64,000 nucleotides of DNA from CAYJAD01 sp964368075 (GCA_964368075.1 CAYJAD010000011.1:1-64000), one strand, 5' to 3'; positions 25,760 to 33,765 are shown, counted from the stretch's first letter. Notes: a model not told the origin generated them from the letters alone. Translations and numbers: made by a program.

Positions 25760-26150
25760 CCTCTCTAATTGCTTTTAAATGGTCTTTTGTTTCTTGAATA
25801 AGCTTTTCTTCCGTGTCTATAGATACTTGATGTTTATCAGTCCAACCATGAACAGGCTGTTTTAATATAAATATAGCCATTGTATTATTGAATTGCCCTG
25901 TCAACGCTCCTTTTTCAAGGTTTACCTCTCGTTGATAGTGTAGTTTTTTAATGGACTGAGATAAATCTTCATTATCTCGCTGTAATTGCATGACATAATC
26001 ATAATGCCAATCGTTTTCAAGGCAACACTCTTTTAGTATCGGTATGCCCTTTTTATTCCTATCTACATATTTAGATATTGCTTGACACATGGTAGTTATA
26101 TTGTACTTTGTTTTTTTTGGTCTGCCTCTGCCTCGTTTTTCTTGTGTCAT
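25737..26150 (-). CDS. terS: Terminase small subunit
   Basis: A 137-residue DNA-recognition subunit. It has a basic N-terminus (KRGRGRPKKTKYN), a helix-turn-helix region with ECCLENDWHYDYVMQLQRDN, then KGALTGQFNNTMAIFILKQ and GWTDKHQ, a common terminase small-subunit ending. It sits directly before the large subunit gene and overlaps the upstream nucleotide hydrolase gene by 4 bases. Confidence 0.82.
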   Translation of the reverse strand: MTQEKRGRGRPKKTKYNITTMCQAISKYVDRNKKGIPILKECCLENDWHYDYVMQLQRDNEDLSQSIKKLHYQREVNLEKGALTGQFNNTMAIFILKQPVHGWTDKHQVSIDTEEKLIQETKDHLKAIREGAVEADS

Positions 26151-26401
26151 AATGTACCCTTTATCTTTTCAAGTATTATTGCAACGTTCGCAGCTAAATG
26201 TTCAAGATGAAGTAACCCGCTCTCGCTATCTACAGATAATATATCTTTCTCGACTTCTTTATAATGATTATCAAGAGATTTAATATACTTCTCTATATTT
26301 ACCTTTCTCCAACCGTCGACCTCGTATTTTTCAGTACCAAAGTGCATAACTTCGTTTATAGAATTAAATATAGTAGGTGGAGTTATATTCTCTTTATTCA
26401 T
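26147..26401 (-). CDS. dATP/dGTP diphosphohydrolase-like small protein (DUF5664-like)
   Basis: An 84-residue protein with MHFGTEKYEVDGWRKV, KYIKSLDNHYKEVEKD and ESGLLHLEHLAANVAII. This layout matches the phage family related to MazG pyrophosphatases that acts on purine deoxynucleotides (DUF5664/dGTP diphosphohydrolase N-terminal). It may trim host or phage nucleotide pools. No PurZ gene was seen, so a diaminopurine genome is not supported. It overlaps both neighbours by 4 bases. Confidence 0.62.
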   Translation of the reverse strand: MNKENITPPTIFNSINEVMHFGTEKYEVDGWRKVNIEKYIKSLDNHYKEVEKDILSVDSESGLLHLEHLAANVAIILEKIKGTL

Positions 26402-27543
26402 ACATTATGCTCACTTATCAACTCGGCTGTTTTGCCTGTTAAGTTTTCCCAACGTTTTATAATCACATCAACGTATTTAGGGTCAAGCTCCATCATGTAA
26501 CAAATACGGTTTGTTTGCTCACAAGCTATAAGAGTTGAACCGCTACCGCCGAACAAGTCTATAATATTATCCTGTTGTTTAGAACTTAAATTTATTGCCT
26601 TTGATATAAAACCAATAGGCTTAGGCGTAGTGTGCCCATTTATCTTTTTACTTTCATATTCCCATACACTTGTCTGCTTCCTGTCTCCATAAAACTTGTG
26701 AGTTCCTCCTATAAACCAACCATACAGACAAGGCTCGTGTATGCTTTGAAAGTCTGTTTGCGATAATACTAGAGATTTTTTTTTCCAAATAATCATTGAG
26801 GAAAAATGACAAAATTTTCTATAAATTGTTTGAAAAATATCAGCACATTTATCGCTATGAAAACAATAAAACGAAGAACCTATTTTAGAGCAGTCTTTAT
26901 AATTTTGAAAAACATCATGCAATAAATCGTACAACCCTTTTCTATCATCATTATTAATCCCTTTATAATCTACCCCATATGGCGGGTCAGTAAACACCAT
27001 ATCGGCAAGTTGCCCACTCATCAATAACGCAACACTTCCTGCGTCCGTACTGTCTCCGCACATAAGCCTATGCTTGCCTAATTGCCATATGTCGCCCAAC
27101 TTTGCTATTGGTTCGTTATCTTCGTCGACTTCGGGTGCTTCGTCTTCTATAATCTCGGTTTCTTCTTCTGCCTCAATAAGTACATCTAACGCATATTCAA
27201 CTTTAAAATCTATTTCGGGCAATGTATCAATCTCAACTTTCAATAAATCTAAATCCCATTCAGCAACCGCGCCTGTTGAATTATCTGCAATCCTATATGC
27301 TTTTATTTGCTCATCTGTTAAATCATCAGCGTACACGCAAGGTATTTTATTTATTTTAAGCTTCTTGCATGCTTGATAGCGAGTATGACCTACAACAATA
27401 ACATTATCTTTATCTATAACAAGCGGCTGTTTAATGCCGAACTCTCGTATTGAGTTAGCGACGTACTCAACTGCTTCTTTGTTTTTGCGCGGGTTGTTTT
27501 CGTAAGGTGTGATGTCTTTTATATTAATTGTGTGTATCTGCAT
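26398..27543 (-). CDS. ParB-like domain fused to DNA methyltransferase
   Basis: A 381-residue protein. Residues 1-100 are a ParB/Srx-type nuclease-like domain (IKDITPYENNPRKNKEAVEY, VVGHTRYQACKKL). Residues 160-375 are an adenine/N4-cytosine methyltransferase with the catalytic DPPYG motif (VFTDPPYGVDYKG) and the SAM-binding IDLFGGSGSTLIACEQ near the end. The order suggests a beta-class methylase. It could protect phage DNA from restriction. It is the first gene after the terminator at 27635-27675. Confidence 0.88.
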   Translation of the reverse strand: MQIHTINIKDITPYENNPRKNKEAVEYVANSIREFGIKQPLVIDKDNVIVVGHTRYQACKKLKINKIPCVYADDLTDEQIKAYRIADNSTGAVAEWDLDLLKVEIDTLPEIDFKVEYALDVLIEAEEETEIIEDEAPEVDEDNEPIAKLGDIWQLGKHRLMCGDSTDAGSVALLMSGQLADMVFTDPPYGVDYKGINNDDRKGLYDLLHDVFQNYKDCSKIGSSFYCFHSDKCADIFQTIYRKFCHFSSMIIWKKKSLVLSQTDFQSIHEPCLYGWFIGGTHKFYGDRKQTSVWEYESKKINGHTTPKPIGFISKAINLSSKQQDNIIDLFGGSGSTLIACEQTNRICYMMELDPKYVDVIIKRWENLTGKTAELISEHNV

Positions 27544-27634
27544 TAATTACCCCATTAATTATAATTAAATACCTATTATTAAAATAATTCAAACCCCCCG
27601 TAAATGCAAGCATTTTAAACACGTTCAACAAAAT

Positions 27635-27675
27635 TAAATAAAATAAAACCCCAAATAAATAGATTAAATGGGGTT
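27635..27675 (-). terminator. Intrinsic terminator between early and packaging genes
   Basis: The minus strand has AACCCCA and TGGGGTT arms with a 15-base AT-rich loop, followed by TTATTTTATTTAATTTT. It lies 5 bases after the small zinc-protein stop. The 90 bases between it and the ParB-methyltransferase start are AT-rich and may hold a late promoter, but no convincing match was seen. Confidence 0.65.
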
Positions 27676-27680
27676 AAATA

Positions 27681-27860
27681 TCAGCCTTTACTTGCTGATT
27701 TTATGTGTTTTTTGTTACTTTTTATAGCTTTATACCACAAACATTTACTACAATCTAAAATTTGCCTATCAGCGACATAGCTTATGTTCGGCTTAGGGTG
27801 GTTACAAATCGTCATGCCCGTAGAGTGTTGGCACGTATCTCTGTATTTTCTATATTTCAT
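27681..27860 (-). CDS. Small putative zinc-binding protein
   Basis: A 59-residue protein, MKYRKYRDTCQHSTGMTICN and on, with Cys/His pairs CQH, CNH and DCSKC that could bind zinc. Its ATG overlaps the VRR-NUC stop as ATGA and has GGGGGAT upstream. It is basic at the C-terminus (KSNKKHIKSASK). No family is recognised. Confidence 0.6.
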   Translation of the reverse strand: MKYRKYRDTCQHSTGMTICNHPKPNISYVADRQILDCSKCLWYKAIKSNKKHIKSASKG

Positions 27861-28222
27861 CTATCCCCCATATACTGCGTTATAACCTTTATCGCCTCAT
27901 CAGCACCTTTGCACACAACCGCTTTGTAGCCACGTGTGTTTAAATGCTCAATAATGTCTTTCTGCTCTTGTGACACTACACCGCCTTTCCTGCGTTTCAT
28001 TTCGATATATAAGCCGTTATAATGCCTGTTAGCTACCGCTACACATAAATCAGGCACACCGCTTGTTAAACCGCTCTTTTTCATCATACCACGCACAGAG
28101 TGGCTTTTGATATACACGCCGTTAGGGATATTGAATATCAACTCTTGTGGGTACTGCATTCTAAACCAATTAACAACACATGTCTGCTCTTGTTGCTCGG
28201 TCGGTTGGATAGTTTTAACCAT
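27857..28222 (-). CDS. VRR-NUC domain nuclease
   Basis: A 121-residue nuclease of the VRR-NUC (PD-(D/E)xK) family. The active-site pattern is SGVPDLCVAV, LYIEMKRRKGGVVSQEQKD and VCKGADEAIKVI. Stand-alone VRR-NUC proteins are common in phages near replication genes and may act as Holliday-junction or flap nucleases. It lies just after the PAPS reductase-like gene. Confidence 0.85.
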   Translation of the reverse strand: MVKTIQPTEQQEQTCVVNWFRMQYPQELIFNIPNGVYIKSHSVRGMMKKSGLTSGVPDLCVAVANRHYNGLYIEMKRRKGGVVSQEQKDIIEHLNTRGYKAVVCKGADEAIKVITQYMGDR

Positions 28223-28224
28223 GG

Positions 28225-29163
28225 TTACACCTCTTCTATAAAATTCTCTATCGTTACTTCATTGCCTGTTTTTAACCCTAATTTCTGCATTACGTGTTTA
28301 TAATTCAGTTTATCAAACAAGTAATTATATAGCTTAGGGTGCGTTTGCTTTAATTGTACAATCCTGTTAGTGCCTGTTTCTTTTTCTTCCATATGACAAC
28401 CAAAAAGGCAACCATAACAACCTGTGCGTCTTGCACCATGTTCTGTGTACATTTCTGATACTTCAAGACTGTTTTCATCTATATATTGCCAAATGTCGCT
28501 TTCAAGCCAAAATGATATAGGTTTGCTTGTTGGATTGTTTAAATTAAAGCCATTACAGCCGTTTTTACCCCATTCCGTTTGACGTAATTTACTTTCGCCA
28601 GCCATAGTTGCAACAATAGGCGTTCTGCCTGTTTCTTTTAAGTATGTTTTGAAAGGTCTTTTTTTTAAGACATCACAACATTTGTCGCTGATTTTAAAAT
28701 CTGCATGTATAAGATGACGCCATTTATCTGATATACAAAACTTGCTATACTCTCTACCTTCTAAACGTGTTTTTATAAGTTTTTCACTCTTTGAATTACA
28801 AACGTCATATATGTATCTCGATTGCTCTTTACTCACTACTGGGTAGCCATATTTTTCAATTACCTTTGCAAAAGACATCTTGGGGCGGATAATATCAATA
28901 TTATAGCCTTGTTCACACCTTTTTAATACTTGTTTAACTGTTTCTGGGAACTCCATTGTTGTGTTGCAAAAAACCGCCTTAATGTTATGGTAATCTTGTC
29001 TAGCGATATCAAGCAAAACCTCACTATCTTTACCACCGCTATACGAAATATAGACGTTGTTAATGCCAAAATGCTTTATCCATTCATATAAACGCTCTTG
29101 TGTCTTGGCAATCTTTATTTCAAGTGGCAACGACTGCAAGTATTTTAATTTATCGTAAGACAT
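28225..29163 (-). CDS. PAPS reductase / DndC-like PP-loop protein with CC-CxxC cluster motif
   Basis: A 312-residue PP-loop protein. The nucleotide-binding loop is YISYSGGKDSEVLL (about residues 39-52), followed by CNTTMEFPETV. A double cysteine (SDKCCDVLKK) and a later CYGCLFGC resemble the CC...CxxC iron-sulfur motif of APS reductases. The start at 29163 (MSYDKLKYLQ, AGGTG upstream) is preferred over 29226, which would read through a terminator-like hairpin. The reaction is unknown: sulfur assimilation, thiolation or DNA phosphorothioation partner are options, but no other Dnd gene is here. Confidence 0.78.
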   Translation of the reverse strand: MSYDKLKYLQSLPLEIKIAKTQERLYEWIKHFGINNVYISYSGGKDSEVLLDIARQDYHNIKAVFCNTTMEFPETVKQVLKRCEQGYNIDIIRPKMSFAKVIEKYGYPVVSKEQSRYIYDVCNSKSEKLIKTRLEGREYSKFCISDKWRHLIHADFKISDKCCDVLKKRPFKTYLKETGRTPIVATMAGESKLRQTEWGKNGCNGFNLNNPTSKPISFWLESDIWQYIDENSLEVSEMYTEHGARRTGCYGCLFGCHMEEKETGTNRIVQLKQTHPKLYNYLFDKLNYKHVMQKLGLKTGNEVTIENFIEEV

Positions 29164-29174
29164 TTCGCACCTAT

Positions 29175-29215
29175 TAAAAAACCCTCTATCAGCTTTCGGG
29201 AGCGTCAAGAGGGTT
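29175..29215 (-). terminator. Attenuator-like hairpin in the leader of the PP-loop gene
   Basis: AACCCTCT and AGAGGGTT form a perfect 8-bp outer stem with a nested GCT/AGC stem inside, followed on the minus strand by TTTTTTAAT. It stands between the promoter at 29274-29302 and the gene start at 29163. A terminator in this place would act as an attenuator or release a short leader RNA. Confidence 0.65.
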
Positions 29216-29273
29216 CGCAATCTCATATTGAGATATATTTAATTATTTAGTCATCAGCCCGAACTGATTATGT

Positions 29274-29302
29274 AAATTATTATAATAAACAACGGTTGTC
29301 AA
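29274..29302 (-). promoter_or_regulatory. Putative promoter with ACAACCGTTGT palindrome
   Basis: The minus strand reads TTGACA, 17 bases, TAATTT; TATAAT also occurs but at 12-base spacing. The perfect 11-base palindrome ACAACCGTTGT overlaps the -35 box, so a repressor could act here. It lies just after the upstream gene's stop. Confidence 0.5.
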
Positions 29303-29313
29303 GTTATTTCATA

Positions 29314-29634
29314 TCACACCCCACTTTTAAAAGCACTTAAAATAACACCCGCAATTAAAGCAGCAGCGCCGATTAAACCTGTTGCTATGCTTTCATTCAT
29401 TCCGCCAATACCTGCGATTATAGCGCCTAACACAATTAAACTAACGGTTAAGTAGAACTTGTTAGTTCGTTCCCCCTCGTGTTTGTTCAACACACCTATG
29501 ACAGCAACAACTGCACCAATAACAACGGCTGATAACTCAACCATAATAGGCAACTCAACACCTATAACTGTGCCTAATGTAGCACCGGCGATTATCAAAA
29601 TCGCACCGATTAATAAATAATAGTTTACTTGCAT
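29314..29634 (-). CDS. Four-helix membrane protein of unknown function
   Basis: A 106-residue hydrophobic protein with four transmembrane segments: LLIGAILIIAGATLGTVIG, then VELSAVVIGAVVAVIGVL, FYLTVSLIVLGAIIAGIGG and ATGLIGAAALIAGVIL. The loops are very short. It lies in the early region, away from the lysis cassette. It might be a superinfection or membrane-modifying protein; no family is recognised. Confidence 0.65.
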   Translation of the reverse strand: MQVNYYLLIGAILIIAGATLGTVIGVELPIMVELSAVVIGAVVAVIGVLNKHEGERTNKFYLTVSLIVLGAIIAGIGGMNESIATGLIGAAALIAGVILSAFKSGV

Positions 29635-29645
29635 TTGTAAACCTC

Positions 29646-30290
29646 CTATTCCGCCTTAGCGGTTATTTCTTTAATCTCAACATCACCCTGCTTAACTTGC
29701 TCTTTGATGTTATTTTGCACCAACACAAAAGCGTCATGCTCGTTGTTAGCTTCAACAAGGTAGCTACCTTTCACGTTCACATTGATATACACGTGATATT
29801 GTTTAAACCCTTTTCGTTTGTGTTCTTCTTCTTGCTCTTGCTCGGCTTTCTCAACGCACGTTTCACAATACCACATATCCGCCTCATCTACAATACTGCT
29901 TGGTTGCTTTGAGTAGTCAAAAGGCTGTCCGCAAGTTTCGCAAAATACGATTGAATTATTGTCAATATCGGTACAATCGTCAGCACAACTATCACAAAGA
30001 TAACCGCCATTCTGCAACTCTCGCAAGTCGCCGTCAACGTAACCATCATTGTTTTTGACTTGAAAATTCAAACCGCAAACCTCGCATTTGTAATCGTTAA
30101 TAATTGACTTATCCATACATAATTCGCATATATTAATTCCGTCTGCATAACGCCATACACCGACATCACTATTAACCAACGTGTCACACCAATGACATTG
30201 AACAGCATTATCTATATCAACAACTTTCTGCTCTTTTAACAGTTTTTCGGTTATTCGCATTGATAGATTTTTGTATTTGATTTTACTCAT
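29646..30290 (-). CDS. Multi-zinc-ribbon protein
   Basis: A 214-residue protein with at least six CxxC pairs: CHWC, CELC, CEVC, CDSC, CETC and CETC, spaced through residues 30-145, enough for three zinc ribbons. A charged helix follows, then a C-terminal beta-alpha segment (YHVYINVNVKGSYLVEANNE). It may bind nucleic acid or host proteins. It overlaps the methyltransferase gene by 4 bases. Confidence 0.68.
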   Translation of the reverse strand: MSKIKYKNLSMRITEKLLKEQKVVDIDNAVQCHWCDTLVNSDVGVWRYADGINICELCMDKSIINDYKCEVCGLNFQVKNNDGYVDGDLRELQNGGYLCDSCADDCTDIDNNSIVFCETCGQPFDYSKQPSSIVDEADMWYCETCVEKAEQEQEEEHKRKGFKQYHVYINVNVKGSYLVEANNEHDAFVLVQNNIKEQVKQGDVEIKEITAKAE

Positions 30291-30757
30291 AATTCCCCCC
30301 CCTTATAAAAAATACACCATACTGTATTTTTTCCACGCCCACGGTCAAGAATTAATGGTTTAGTGTGAAATAATAATAAAACGTCACTAATTTTTATATC
30401 ATGCTCGCTCCACTTAAATACAAGAGTTCCGCCACTTTTCAATACTCTAAAACATTCATTAAAACCATTGCGTATTACCGTTTGCCAATCTTGGCCAAGC
30501 TTACCATATTTTTTAGCCATATAAGAGTTTTCGCCAATTTTTAACAAGTGAGGTGGGTCAAATATAACTAAATTAAAGGAATTATCGTCAAGTGGTAAAT
30601 TTTGAAAATCTGCAACCACATCAGGACGTACTTTATAAATGCGTTCATCACACAAAATTATATCTTCATTACGTTCATCAATAAACAATACATTGCTCGT
30701 GTCACCCACATAAAACATTTTGCCACCACAACACACATCAAGCACTTCATTACTCAT
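30287..30757 (-). CDS. SAM-dependent methyltransferase-like protein (DPPH motif)
   Basis: A 156-residue protein with a Rossmann-type layout. VLDVCCGGKMFYV resembles the SAM-binding motif, NLVIFDPPHLLKIG carries a DPPH variant of the DPPY catalytic motif, and GGTLVFKWSEHD follows. Unlike typical DNA adenine methylases it is short and lacks a target-recognition domain. The start at 30757 has GGGAGGA upstream. The substrate may be DNA or RNA. Confidence 0.7.
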   Translation of the reverse strand: MSNEVLDVCCGGKMFYVGDTSNVLFIDERNEDIILCDERIYKVRPDVVADFQNLPLDDNSFNLVIFDPPHLLKIGENSYMAKKYGKLGQDWQTVIRNGFNECFRVLKSGGTLVFKWSEHDIKISDVLLLFHTKPLILDRGRGKNTVWCIFYKGGEL

Positions 30758-31244
30758 AATTCCCTGTCCTCCCTGTAAACTTGTCATACATAGGCTTTAA
30801 CTCATCCATTATCGGCTCTATACTGCGTTTTTCGATTGCTTCTATAGGGTTGTGCAACTTTTCATCACAACTCGGCTCTGTGTGCCTATACACACCGTTT
30901 TCGCCCTTTACCCAAGTGCGTGAGCGGTTGATTTTCATTTTAGCTTGCACGGCTTCGATAAGCACTTCCTCCATACGTCTAAACGCAATACCCCAATCAT
31001 CAAGCATGCATATAATCTCGCTTAATACTGCATTATATAGCGTTTCACCCAAACCGCAAGCAGATATATAAACATCAGCAATTTCTTGTAATGCGTGGTC
31101 TTGGTCTTCTGCTTCCTCATACTCTGCCATTTCTTCGGCTAGTTTTGCAATTTGTTTGCTAAGCCCTGTATCTTCAAAAGTATTGTGTTGCCAGTCCGTA
31201 ACCTCTAAATACAATTCATACGTCTTATCGCCAAAAATATTCAT
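30750..31244 (-). CDS. MazG-like nucleotide pyrophosphohydrolase
   Basis: A 164-residue protein. KLAEEMAEYEEAEDQDHALQ and EIADVYISACGLG form the EExxE and ExxD metal sites of the MazG superfamily. Such enzymes hydrolyse NTPs or dNTPs, and phage versions may adjust nucleotide pools or (p)ppGpp signalling. A C-terminal extension (WVKGENGVYRHTEPSCDEKL) is unusual. Together with the gene at 26147 there are two such enzymes in this unit. Confidence 0.75.
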   Translation of the reverse strand: MNIFGDKTYELYLEVTDWQHNTFEDTGLSKQIAKLAEEMAEYEEAEDQDHALQEIADVYISACGLGETLYNAVLSEIICMLDDWGIAFRRMEEVLIEAVQAKMKINRSRTWVKGENGVYRHTEPSCDEKLHNPIEAIEKRSIEPIMDELKPMYDKFTGRTGNYE

Positions 31245-31247
31245 AAT

Positions 31248-31592
31248 TTACCTCTCTAAATGATTTTCAATATTCTTTTTACTCTTAACCACCCTTAGTG
31301 GTGGCTGTTTAACGCTTGAGTAATATTCAGGATATTTTGCCATAAACTCATTTGCATAATCTTGAAATCGCCCTACATCTATATCTGCGTACTGGTTGTT
31401 TGCACACAATTTAAAAAAATCATTAAAAGAAACCGAAAGGTCTTTGCTCTCGTGATTAAGTAAATACTCAAACATTACATCTTTCAAACCTATCTTTCTA
31501 CGTTTTCTATCCTTGTTTTTTTTCCTATTTACCAATCTTCGCTTTAGCTGCTCTTGTGTCAAATCTTCATCTTTAGTTTTTGCTTTACTCAT
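31248..31592 (-). CDS. Basic early protein of unknown function
   Basis: A 114-residue lysine/arginine-rich protein (RRLVNRKKNKDRKRRKIGLK in the first third). The start at 31592 has GGGGGTG upstream; an earlier in-frame start at 31622 lacks a site. The sequence resembles phage RNA- or DNA-binding early proteins in charge only. About 78 bases with a short inverted repeat and weak U-tract precede the upstream gene's stop. Confidence 0.55.
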   Translation of the reverse strand: MSKAKTKDEDLTQEQLKRRLVNRKKNKDRKRRKIGLKDVMFEYLLNHESKDLSVSFNDFFKLCANNQYADIDVGRFQDYANEFMAKYPEYYSSVKQPPLRVVKSKKNIENHLER

Positions 31593-31699
31593 AAAACACC
31601 CCCTTATTTCAATTCTAAGCAACTTTTCATCGCTTAGTGTATCTTTTATCGTTTTATTAAATAACTCTCGTTAGAGTGGCATTTAACCACACTAAACGG

Positions 31700-31906
31700 C
31701 TAATCTTTAAACCTTGCACGCTTGTTCGTGATATTCACACGTGACGAACTAACATCATAATCTAAACTAATCGAACTATCGCCCTTTCGTATCTTCGCCC
31801 AACACTCTTTACACCTGTAGTCATTGGTTAGCTTGCCACAATCCGTGCATTTTCTGCTAAACTCCGTGGCTCTGTATCTGTGTGGCGCTCCTGCCTTTCT
31901 ACCCAT
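31700..31906 (-). CDS. Small zinc-ribbon protein
   Basis: A 68-residue protein with RKCTDCGKLTNDYRCKECWA, two CxxC pairs forming one zinc ribbon, in a basic context. It lies between the helicase loader and a basic protein. It is likely DNA-binding; the role is unknown. Confidence 0.65.
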   Translation of the reverse strand: MGRKAGAPHRYRATEFSRKCTDCGKLTNDYRCKECWAKIRKGDSSISLDYDVSSSRVNITNKRARFKD

Positions 31907-31909
31907 TGC

Positions 31910-32728
31910 TTAACCTCTCATCTCGTAAGACATTGAATTCTTATTTAACTTCAAGCGTACGTTTTCAGGAAGATTTCTAAAATCGTTGTCTACAGAAACA
32001 ACAATAGTTTTTTTATTCAACTCGTAACGCTCGCTAAATAATTCTTCTAACGCATTTGCTTGCGTGGCTGTGAAGTCTGTGTTTGGTTTAAAATCATCAA
32101 TTATCAAATATTCTGTATCAACATACTTAGTCATATCTATTTTTTTATCTTGCATAGATTTTCGACTATCGTTGATAAATTTATTTTGAGTAGTGTATAA
32201 AAACAACCCACTTATAAGTTTTGACAACTCTGCGCCATATGTTGATACTGATTTATTTTTTGTATCAATGCTCATCGCATACTCGTAAACGTATCGTTTG
32301 AAGTCTTCGCAAATAGCTTTTGTTTTACCTATACCACTAGCACCAATAAGAACTAACACAGAATTATCGTTATAAAAAAAATCACTAAAACGCAAAGAGT
32401 CAATATCTTCAGCTTGTTCAAGTGTCCTTTGAGGGAAAGACGCAAGCGCTTTTTCTGTTTCAAAATATCTAGTAACTTGAAGCATTTCATCATAACTTTT
32501 CTTAAGTGGCTCTTTTAATTGCTCTCTTAATTCGTCAATCATATCTAACTCTTTATCGTATTTCTTAACCCACTCAACCATATTTTCATAATACAATGGG
32601 TCTTTGAATATAACCTTTTGAATATCATGTATCTGCTCGTTTAATTGAGCGTTAGCGCCTTTTAAATGCTTAGCGTCTTCTTTTGTTTTATTTATTGCGC
32701 TTTTCGCTGCGACATCTGCAATTACCAT
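31910..32728 (-). CDS. DnaC-like AAA+ helicase loader
   Basis: A 272-residue protein. A helical N-terminus (about 100 residues) is followed by an AAA+ domain: Walker A LIGASGIGKTKAICED, Walker B EYLIIDDFKPN, and a sensor region near the end (KTIVVSVDNDFRNLP). It directly follows the replication initiator gene. It should deliver the host replicative helicase to the phage origin. There is no phage helicase in the visible part. Confidence 0.82.
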   Translation of the reverse strand: MVIADVAAKSAINKTKEDAKHLKGANAQLNEQIHDIQKVIFKDPLYYENMVEWVKKYDKELDMIDELREQLKEPLKKSYDEMLQVTRYFETEKALASFPQRTLEQAEDIDSLRFSDFFYNDNSVLVLIGASGIGKTKAICEDFKRYVYEYAMSIDTKNKSVSTYGAELSKLISGLFLYTTQNKFINDSRKSMQDKKIDMTKYVDTEYLIIDDFKPNTDFTATQANALEELFSERYELNKKTIVVSVDNDFRNLPENVRLKLNKNSMSYEMRG

Positions 32729-33492
32729 ATAACCCCCTTAGTGTAGTCAATTTGTTTTTTCTCAACCTTTTCTTTTTTTGAAGCTTTAGAAGCCTTGTTT
32801 ATTGGCTCACGCTTGTAAACACCCTCATTAAGCCACTTATACATCTTTGGCACATATTGAGGCTCTTGCCATTCATCACTAGCCTTGAATTGTTCTAATC
32901 GTTCTATCAAACTATCAAGTGTAAATTCTTGACTAGCTATGATATCAGAAAACAAGTTCATCGAACGTAAATCTTGTTCATGTCTTCTGTGACTAGGATA
33001 TAAATTATAGAACTTTTCAAAAGAAGAAAAATTTATTTGTTTATCTTCTCTGCTTTCTTCTTCTCTATCCTTATCTACACTAATCTTATCTAACCTAATC
33101 TGTGTATCCAAATTGGAAACATTTTGTAAACATTTTGTATCCAATTCGCTAAGTTGTTGATACTCTTTGTTTTCTAAAACAGATATTCGTTTAAATTCAT
33201 CTATATTAGATGTTTGTTTATACCTGTCTTTTTGTATAGTATTATGAACTCTCCAATGCTTAACAACAATAACACCTGTATCAAAATCAAGAAGAAAGTT
33301 TTTAGCAAACAACACACGTAAATCATCATCGCTAGCACCAATAATACGCTTTATAACTTTAGGGTTATTTATGAAACCATCATCGTCAGCACGCATACAT
33401 AAATGAAAATATAAAGCCTGTGTTGATAATGGCATATCTATAAATGTGTCACTATCAATTACACTTTTTGAAAACATGCGCTTTTCTGCCAT
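32722..33492 (-). CDS. Replication initiator, O-like / winged-helix
   Basis: A 256-residue protein. The N-terminal 120 residues (KRMFSKSVIDSDTFIDMPLS, LYFHLCMRADDDGFINN, KHWRVHNTIQKDRY) match the winged-helix part of phage replication proteins. A linker and a C-terminal domain with ASDEWQEPQYVPKMYKWLNE follow. The start at 33492 has AAGGAG upstream. The origin may lie within or near this gene, but clear iterons were not seen. Confidence 0.78.
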   Translation of the reverse strand: MAEKRMFSKSVIDSDTFIDMPLSTQALYFHLCMRADDDGFINNPKVIKRIIGASDDDLRVLFAKNFLLDFDTGVIVVKHWRVHNTIQKDRYKQTSNIDEFKRISVLENKEYQQLSELDTKCLQNVSNLDTQIRLDKISVDKDREEESREDKQINFSSFEKFYNLYPSHRRHEQDLRSMNLFSDIIASQEFTLDSLIERLEQFKASDEWQEPQYVPKMYKWLNEGVYKREPINKASKASKKEKVEKKQIDYTKGVIW

Positions 33493-33493
33493 A

Positions 33494-33658
33494 TTACAAC
33501 TCCTTTGATAAATCAATAACAGTTTTATAGCTAAGGTTTAACGCAATGGCGCACTCTTTTTTAGTACCATCAGGATTTGACTTAATCCACTCTTTGATTT
33601 TTTCAAGATTATTGATTTTAACCTGCTTCATAAATGAGCCTCTTTTTTGTTTAAACAT
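33494..33658 (-). CDS. Small helix-turn-helix protein
   Basis: A 54-residue protein. TKKECAIALNLSYKTVIDLS is a helix-turn-helix signature. The start at 33658 has AGAGGTG upstream. A start at 33631 is the alternative, while the longest frame would begin inside the promoter. As the first gene of the replication operon, it could regulate it. Confidence 0.65.
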   Translation of the reverse strand: MFKQKRGSFMKQVKINNLEKIKEWIKSNPDGTKKECAIALNLSYKTVIDLSKEL

Positions 33659-33683
33659 CTTTACACCTCTCTTTGTTTTTATT

Positions 33684-33712
33684 ATCTTATATCTTATTTT
33701 ACACATTGTCAA
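33684..33712 (-). promoter_or_regulatory. Promoter of replication operon
   Basis: The minus strand reads TTGACA, a 17-base spacer, TAAGAT. It lies 26 bases upstream of the small helix-turn-helix gene, after a terminator-like hairpin. The -35 box is a perfect match. Confidence 0.72.
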
Positions 33713-33737
33713 GTAAAAAAAATATTTTATTTTTTAA

Positions 33738-33765
33738 TACCCCCCAAGATAACGGCTCGGGGGGT
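33738..33765 (-). terminator. G/C hairpin, probable terminator
   Basis: ACCCCCC and GGGGGGT arms with a 13-base loop, followed on the minus strand by ATTAAAAAAT and then a run of T about 15 bases later. It separates the gene at 33808 from the replication promoter. The U-tract is displaced, so termination may be partial. Confidence 0.5.

Noticed and set aside
26147..26401. Diaminopurine (Z) genome
   Set aside because: A dATP/dGTP hydrolase-like protein is present, but PurZ and DatZ or a matching polymerase are not seen.
27544..27634. Late promoter before the ParB-methyltransferase gene
   Set aside because: Only partial matches (TTGCAT, 17 bases, TATTTT) in AT-rich sequence; too weak to list as a feature.
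28225..29163. DNA phosphorothioation (Dnd) system
   Set aside because: Only a DndC-like PP-loop protein is present. DndA, DndB, DndD and DndE are absent, so the call is kept general.
29164..29226. N-terminal extension of the PP-loop protein
   Set aside because: The extra 21 codons coincide with a terminator hairpin and lack a ribosome site; the later ATG has AGGTG upstream.
31623..31699. Terminator between two early genes
   Set aside because: A 5-bp ACTCT/AGAGT stem with TATTTAAT is too weak to call; no other structure was seen in this gap.
33659..33712. Longer start of the small helix-turn-helix protein
   Set aside because: The extension overlaps the -35 and -10 boxes of its own promoter, so it would not be transcribed.
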